A stretch of DNA of 62,081 bases from JBCDCE01 sp039182515 (GTDB lineage Bacteria; Pseudomonadota; Alphaproteobacteria; Rhodobacterales; Rhodobacteraceae). The notes under the pieces are model-generated. The model had not been told where the DNA came from and made no database searches. It was given only the letters and a program-made list of their open reading frames with translations. The stretch spans positions 1 through 62,081 of the forward strand of contig JBCDCE010000015.1 of NCBI GenBank assembly GCA_039182515.1, in the 5' to 3' direction. Both the position numbers and the translations under genes were made by a program. Below, in pieces: positions 58,305 through 62,081 of this stretch; position 1 is the stretch's first letter, and each line of letters opens with the position of its first letter.

Positions 58305-58829
58305 TCACAGGGTCGCTTTGAGTTTTTCCATCAAGTCCGTGAGTAGTTTTTGTGCCATCTCATCGCCCAAATGACCCGCCTCATCAAAGGCTTTAGAGCT
58401 TGCGGCGATTAAGACTTCCGGGCCGGGGATCACAACTGGCTGGAAAGGGTTGAGCGCCAAACGCAGGTTAAATTGCGCCCGCTCACCGCCTGCGCGCCCT
58501 GCGGTTGCTGATACAATTGCAATCGGCTTGCCCGTAAAGGGATTGGTCTTGACCCGGCTGGCCCAGTCGAGCGCGTTCTTCAAAACGCCTGAGATGCCTT
58601 TGTTGTATTCGGGCGTTGAGATCACCACCGCATCTGCGGCGGCAACTGCCTCTGTGAAGGCCAGGACTGACGCGGGAATACCCTCGGCTTCGACGTCGCC
58701 GTTGTAGAGTGGCAGATCGATGTCAGCCTCGACATAGGCGCTGGCCTTTGCAAGGCGTGCGGCTTCACGAATGAGCAGGCGGTTGGTTGAGGCTTGGCGC
58801 AGACTGCCAGAAATGCCGATGAGCTTCAT
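58305..58829 (-). CDS. NADPH-dependent FMN reductase
   Basis: A 174-aa flavodoxin-like reductase. The FMN phosphate loop GISGSLRQASTNR is at residues 4-16 and the isoalloxazine loop ISTPEYNKGISGVLKNALDW near 75-95. It reduces FMN or quinones/azo compounds with NAD(P)H, giving reduced flavin or detoxification. The start at 58829 (MKLIGISGSL) is set by the conserved loop position. Confidence 0.94.
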   Translation of the reverse strand: MKLIGISGSLRQASTNRLLIREAARLAKASAYVEADIDLPLYNGDVEAEGIPASVLAFTEAVAAADAVVISTPEYNKGISGVLKNALDWASRVKTNPFTGKPIAIVSATAGRAGGERAQFNLRLALNPFQPVVIPGPEVLIAASSKAFDEAGHLGDEMAQKLLTDLMEKLKATL

Positions 58830-58895
58830 GTTTTGTCCTTTATTGCATCGCACGTGTCCCCGCGGGACCGGGCCATCAGGACCAAAAACGTGCTC

Positions 58896-59516
58896 TTACG
58901 CTCGAGGTAGAGCGCGCAAGCTTTGGGGGCAAGGCTTTGTGGCGGCGGCTGTGGCGAAGGCCAGGCGTTTTTGCCCTAACAGCAGACCAAGACCCGCGCT
59001 CATAATCCAGAAAGCTGCTGGCAAGGGTACGGGGGCCGTGGCGGATGTGAGCTGAGCACGACCCTGGGCTTGGCTTGGGCCGTTAGAAGGTGTGGCGCTA
59101 GTATTGATTTGCCAAAGACCGGCCTTTGCGAAGTCGTCTTGCAGTGTTTGCATCGTCGCGGGATTGTAGCGGCGTTCGCGCTCGCCCCACAGGCCTGCCT
59201 GCGAGCTGTTGGTTTCTTCAAAGCTCTCGTAGCTCCAATCCAAAACGCCGCCGTCATCCCTAAATTCGAGTGTGAAAAGCGAATAGGCAACCCAAGGTTC
59301 AGGAGCTTGCCAATTTGAAAGGTAGGCCGGGAAAGACGGGTTTTCGCCCGAAATGGAAAAGGCGACACGCTCGAAATCCGCATTGGGAAGGTCTTCCGTT
59401 TCGACCGAAAAACCAAAGGTGTAGAAGGTGCCTTCGTAAAGATAATCGACCTGTGCAGCCTGCGCTTGTGAAACGAGAGCGAGAAGCGCTGCGAGCGAAA
59501 CCAAGAACCGAACCAT
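58896..59516 (-). CDS. VPLPA-CTERM sorting-signal protein
   Basis: A 206-aa secreted protein with a Sec signal peptide (LVSLAALLALVSQAQA) and a C-terminal tail: VPLPAAFWIMSAGLGLLLGQ then a basic patch. That is the VPLPA-CTERM exosortase-type signal seen in Rhodobacterales: motif, hydrophobic helix, basic end. The body is beta-rich and low in cysteine (WEPW..., DDGGVLDWSYESFEET). Processing needs an exosortase not in this window. The tail after the helix is longer than usual (about 20 residues). Confidence 0.82.
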   Translation of the reverse strand: MVRFLVSLAALLALVSQAQAAQVDYLYEGTFYTFGFSVETEDLPNADFERVAFSISGENPSFPAYLSNWQAPEPWVAYSLFTLEFRDDGGVLDWSYESFEETNSSQAGLWGERERRYNPATMQTLQDDFAKAGLWQINTSATPSNGPSQAQGRAQLTSATAPVPLPAAFWIMSAGLGLLLGQKRLAFATAAATKPCPQSLRALPRA

Positions 59517-59673
59517 GAGTAACCTAACTTATTAAGAGCCTTTATCTGATATCCGTTTTCTATCACACGTACTGTCAGGGAGCCCTGTATTTCTTAACAA
59601 TTGGTTAATTGCGCTGGGTTGGGCTTTAACAAATTGAAGCCGCATCAACGTTTGACCTCACTGGAGCATTCGC

Positions 59674-60570
59674 ATGCATTTTCATGGATTTTCAGCCTTT
59701 CCGCTGACACCGTTGCTCGAGAACGGTTGTGTCGACACAGAGGCGCTGGGCGTTTTGCTGGAGCGGATCGTTTCAGCCGGCGCGTCGTCGGTTGGCTTTT
59801 TGGGAAGTACCGGGACCTTTGCGTTTTTGAGCCTGGCGGAGCGGCAACGCGCGCTGGAAGCTGCACTTGAAGCCTTGGCTGGGCGTGTGCCGCTCATTGC
59901 TGGTGTGGGCGCCATCGCAGAGCGTGATGTGCTAGACTTGGCGCGACATGCAGAACGCGCGGGCGCTCAAGGGCTTTTGGCTGGGCCAGTGGCCTATACG
60001 CCTCTCTTAGATCCCGAGGTGACCTCGCTTTACACGCGCTTGGCAGACTACACTGAGCTTGGTCTGTGCATTTACAACAACCCTGGAACCACCCAGTATC
60101 ACTTTCCGATTGAGGTGATTGCTAAGCTGGCCAAACACCCTCGCATAAAAGGGATCAAAATGCCGCTTCCTGCGGAGGGTGATTTTGCTGCTGACTTGCA
60201 GGCTTTGCGCGCGCGCGTGGGAACAGGTTTGGCGATTGGCTACAGCGGGGATCAGGGCGCAGGGGCTGCGATGCTTGCGGGTGCGGATGGATTTTACAGC
60301 GCAATTGGGGGCACTTTGCCCCGTGAGATGGCCGCGCTTTGCGCCGCTGGGGCTGCGGGCGATGCGGCGCGGGTGGCGGAACTTAACGGGGCATGGGCAC
60401 CACTTTGGGCCCTTTTCTCGGAATTTGGAAGCCTGCGCGTGAGCCATGCTGTGGCCCGTATCTTGGATTTGATCGAGACGGAATTGCCGCGCCCGCTTTT
60501 AAGCCTGAACGGCGCGGATCTTGCACGGGTTGAGGCGGGGCTAGATGCGCTCGGAGCGCTTAATCTCTAA
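59674..60570 (+). CDS. DapA-like aldolase family protein
   Basis: A 298-aa (beta/alpha)8 enzyme of the dihydrodipicolinate synthase/N-acetylneuraminate lyase superfamily. The pyruvate-binding loop is FLGSTGTFAFL (normally GTTGE) and the Schiff-base Lys lies in IKGIKMPLP near 157; Tyr in AYTPLLDPEV. Differences from dapA at 48768 argue for a different substrate, such as a sugar acid. It starts after a long AT-rich gap and ends near motif copy (g). Confidence 0.9.
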   Translation: MHFHGFSAFPLTPLLENGCVDTEALGVLLERIVSAGASSVGFLGSTGTFAFLSLAERQRALEAALEALAGRVPLIAGVGAIAERDVLDLARHAERAGAQGLLAGPVAYTPLLDPEVTSLYTRLADYTELGLCIYNNPGTTQYHFPIEVIAKLAKHPRIKGIKMPLPAEGDFAADLQALRARVGTGLAIGYSGDQGAGAAMLAGADGFYSAIGGTLPREMAALCAAGAAGDAARVAELNGAWAPLWALFSEFGSLRVSHAVARILDLIETELPRPLLSLNGADLARVEAGLDALGALNL

Positions 60571-60599
60571 CCAAGGTGCGGGATTCGCGGGGGCTATTT

Positions 60600-60621
60600 G
60601 AGTATTTTTCACCAGGAAAAG
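60600..60621 (+). repeat. dispersed 22-bp motif copy (g)
   Basis: GAGTATTTTTCACCAGGAAA followed by AG, 30 bp after the lyase gene stop and 8 bp before repeat copy C. Confidence 0.7.
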
Positions 60622-60629
60622 AGCGGCTT

Positions 60630-60734
60630 TAAAACGTTGTGCGAAAAACCTGAATCCCCTAACACTGCCTGCAACCTATGGCTTCAAGGCGTTAGCTGAT
60701 ACTCGATGTCTTAGGTATTTCGTCAAACGCTATA
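60630..60734 (+). repeat. MITE-like palindromic repeat, copy C
   Basis: Begins TAAAACGTTGTGCGAAAAAC and ends TCGTCAAACGCTATA, the most diverged copy. It ends 2 bp before the stop codon of the Lin0512 gene. Confidence 0.9.
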
Positions 60735-60736
60735 GG

Positions 60737-61111
60737 TTACACGTCTGATTTGGTTGCAACCCATTTGGCGGTCATTTTGGGCAAGAAAGCTTCTACGGCG
60801 GCTTGCGCAATGATGATCTCGCCACCTGTTTCGGGATTGGGCACGCGCAGACCTCCTTCGACGACCTCAACGCTCGCATTGCCCCGGGGCAGTTGTGCTG
60901 CCAGATAGGTCGCATCCACGTCCTCTGGGGTTGGTACGCCTATGGTGACTTTCACGCGCATGTCGTCGTGGCTCACCTTGAGCGCATCGAACAGTGGGAT
61001 CGAGGAATGGCGGATCGCATCTTCGATGGCGCGGGCAGCAGCTTTGGTCATGTCCTGACCGTATTGATCGTTGCCCATGCCCATTTCCAAGATAAAGCGT
61101 TGATCACTCAT
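60737..61111 (-). CDS. Lin0512 family protein
   Basis: A 124-aa protein with FILEMGMGNDQYGQDMTKAAARAIEDAIRHSS and VTIGVPTPEDVDATYLAAQLPRG, the hallmarks of the uncharacterised Lin0512 family. It is tandem with and coupled (4-nt overlap) to a paralogue, and the two probably form a heteromeric complex. No activity is established for the family. Confidence 0.88.
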   Translation of the reverse strand: MSDQRFILEMGMGNDQYGQDMTKAAARAIEDAIRHSSIPLFDALKVSHDDMRVKVTIGVPTPEDVDATYLAAQLPRGNASVEVVEGGLRVPNPETGGEIIIAQAAVEAFLPKMTAKWVATKSDV

Positions 61112-61455
61112 TGCACGCGCTCCAAGTCCAAAGACACATTGATGGCGACGTTTGCGATGACGGTGGGCGGCGCGTTGGGGCGCGGCACGTTGAGCCCGCC
61201 GTGCTCTACCGTGAAGCTGATCTGACCGTAAGGAAAAATCTCTGCGAGGCCCGTTGTGTCTACTTGATCCGGGGCTTGAACGCCAATCACGACCTCAATG
61301 ATCATCGCTTCTTTAGGCGCGCCGAAGAGCTCTGCGAGGTTTATGGAGTTGTGCCAAAGCGCGTCTTGCAAGGCCCGTTTTGCCGCAGATGTATAATCTT
61401 CACGCCTGAGCGAGGAGCCCATGCCAAATTCAGTTAAAAGGCGTCTTTTTGCCAT
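61108..61455 (-). CDS. Lin0512 family protein (paralogue)
   Basis: A 115-aa paralogue: LLTEFGMGSSLRREDYTSAAKRALQDALWHNS and VVIGVQAPDQVDTTGLAEIFPYG align with the neighbour, keeping the GMGxxxxxxDxTxAAxRAxxDA core. It is translated first in the pair. The lipoprotein gene at 61480 lies 24 nt upstream on the same strand, so three genes may form a unit. Confidence 0.88.
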   Translation of the reverse strand: MAKRRLLTEFGMGSSLRREDYTSAAKRALQDALWHNSINLAELFGAPKEAMIIEVVIGVQAPDQVDTTGLAEIFPYGQISFTVEHGGLNVPRPNAPPTVIANVAINVSLDLERVQ

Positions 61456-61479
61456 GGGCCTTCCGCGAGTTTGAGGTCT

Positions 61480-61977
61480 TTAGCTATCGGTGTTTTCAGC
61501 ATCCTCTGGCGAAGACACTTCGACGTCAATAGTTGGAATATAAGACCACTGATCTCGACCAGCGACAATCGCTGTGCTGACCACCGCGGCTAAGAGACCT
61601 GCGGCCGAAGGGCCCCCTACGGCGGTTCCTTCAAGAGAGGCTTCGACCGTCCTAGAGCCGGTCAGTTCCTCTTTGGAACACGACACATTCAGGCTGGTGG
61701 GTTTGCCTTTTAACACGGGCACAAAGATCTTCGAGGGGGTCACAATCGTGCCGCGAAGCTCTGCGGATTGGACCTGACAAGACGCGCCGACGACCTCTTC
61801 TCTGTCAGAACCTTTCCCAATAAAGGTCCGCAGGGTGACTTCCTTATTGCGCACAAACCGCTCTTTTACATCTGGTGAAATGTAGCTGACCTGCTGCGGT
61901 GGCGCCGTGATTTCTGCCGTTTCCGTACATCCAGCCAAAAGCGCTGCCGTAAAGCAAAGACATGCTGTTTTCTTCAT
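61480..61977 (-). CDS. predicted lipoprotein
   Basis: A 165-aa protein with a lipoprotein signal MKKTACLCFTAALLAGCTE (lipobox LAGC at 14-17). The mature part has two cysteines (ASCQVQSAEL, NVSCSKEELTG) that may form a disulfide, then a small hydrophobic glycine/alanine segment (AAGLLAAVVSTAIVAG) and an acidic end. The family was not recognised. The start at 61977 (not 12 codons earlier) follows GGGGACAAC. Confidence 0.85.
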   Translation of the reverse strand: MKKTACLCFTAALLAGCTETAEITAPPQQVSYISPDVKERFVRNKEVTLRTFIGKGSDREEVVGASCQVQSAELRGTIVTPSKIFVPVLKGKPTSLNVSCSKEELTGSRTVEASLEGTAVGGPSAAGLLAAVVSTAIVAGRDQWSYIPTIDVEVSSPEDAENTDS

Positions 61978-62021
61978 TTTGTTGTCCCCTAAAGTCGTTT
62001 TTTTTGACAATTAGAGGCTGC

Positions 62022-62081
62022 TTAGACGATCATGATGCCGGTTGGGTCCTGCGCGTTTAGGTTGAAGGCTGAAAAACGTGC
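62022..62081 (-). CDS. possible 3' end of a gene cut by the window edge
   Basis: On the minus strand the final 60 bases read ...RFSAFNLNAQDPTGIMIV followed by TAA at 62022-62024. An intergenic gap of 44 bp then leads to the lipoprotein gene on the same strand. The frame is open from the window edge; no family can be recognised from so few residues. Confidence 0.45.
   Translation of the reverse strand, partial: ARFSAFNLNAQDPTGIMIV

Noticed and set aside
59674..60570. Second copy of dapA
   Set aside because: The GTTGE loop is replaced by GSTGT and the overall identity to the dapA at 48768 looks low, so a different substrate is more likely.

Overview
The window looks like the chromosome of a marine alphaproteobacterium of the Rhodobacterales (Roseobacter group). 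I infer this from gene content: split MnmC genes, a VPLPA-CTERM protein, a Lin0512 gene pair, DUF6478 and DUF5665 proteins, a DctP-type TRAP receptor, and short intergenic repeats of a kind common in that group. Most of it is ordinary housekeeping DNA with tightly packed, often 4-nt-overlapping genes. No rRNA operon, prophage or CRISPR array was seen.

Layout. 1-8.6 kb: a TetR regulator with a perfect 19-bp palindromic operator and a 58-aa exported peptide, then a transporter/fghA/yaiI/transporter operon, a hydrolase, an MFS carrier and zapE. 8.6-12.2 kb: a candidate structured RNA, then folC, accD and a CPBP protease. 12.3-19.1 kb: ilvD, small hypotheticals, fadH and a LysR regulator. 19.3-21.8 kb: a mobile element. 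21.9-24.8 kb: a four-gene minus-strand operon (CinA-like, GNAT, AhpD-like, OmpA-like). 24.8-30.1 kb: sfsA, map, an MFS carrier, an orphan TRAP receptor, rsmD and a peroxiredoxin. 30.1-35.9 kb: a minus-strand run with a type I secretion ABC/HlyD pair, ridA, a glycerophosphodiesterase, an acyltransferase-like protein and phhB. 36-41.7 kb: mlaA-mlaC, a class A PBP, glnK-amtB. 41.9-51.7 kb: aminotransferase, GNAT, sseA, smpB, gnd, dapA and a lytic transglycosylase. 51.9-54.2 kb: a GntR/kduD/kduI uronate cluster. 54.6-62 kb: a DMT carrier, a split MnmC tRNA-modification pair, a dehydratase, an FMN reductase, a VPLPA-CTERM protein, a DapA-like lyase, tandem Lin0512 genes and a lipoprotein.

The main discovery candidate is the element at 19301-21777. 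It has 24-bp terminal inverted repeats (23/24 identical), an exact 8-bp target duplication (TTTTTATT) on both sides and an IS1595-type (ISXO2-domain) transposase. Between the ends it carries cargo: a divergent pair of tiny genes (43 and 77 aa), a class II (leucine-type) tRNA gene with its own promoter, a 129-aa coiled-coil/winged-helix-like protein starting 16 nt after the tRNA CCA end, a 38-aa protein with a structured leader and terminator, and a decayed second tRNA piece. By stem pairing the intact tRNA has anticodon UUA, which would read the ochre stop codon UAA. An insertion sequence carrying a predicted suppressor tRNA would be unusual.

The second theme is dispersed short repeats: three copies of a ~105-bp palindromic MITE-like element, one of which supplies the stop codons of two convergent genes; seven copies of a ~22-bp motif, one of which forms the N-terminus of a protein; and three copies of a hairpin element whose stem sequences differ but keep pairing.
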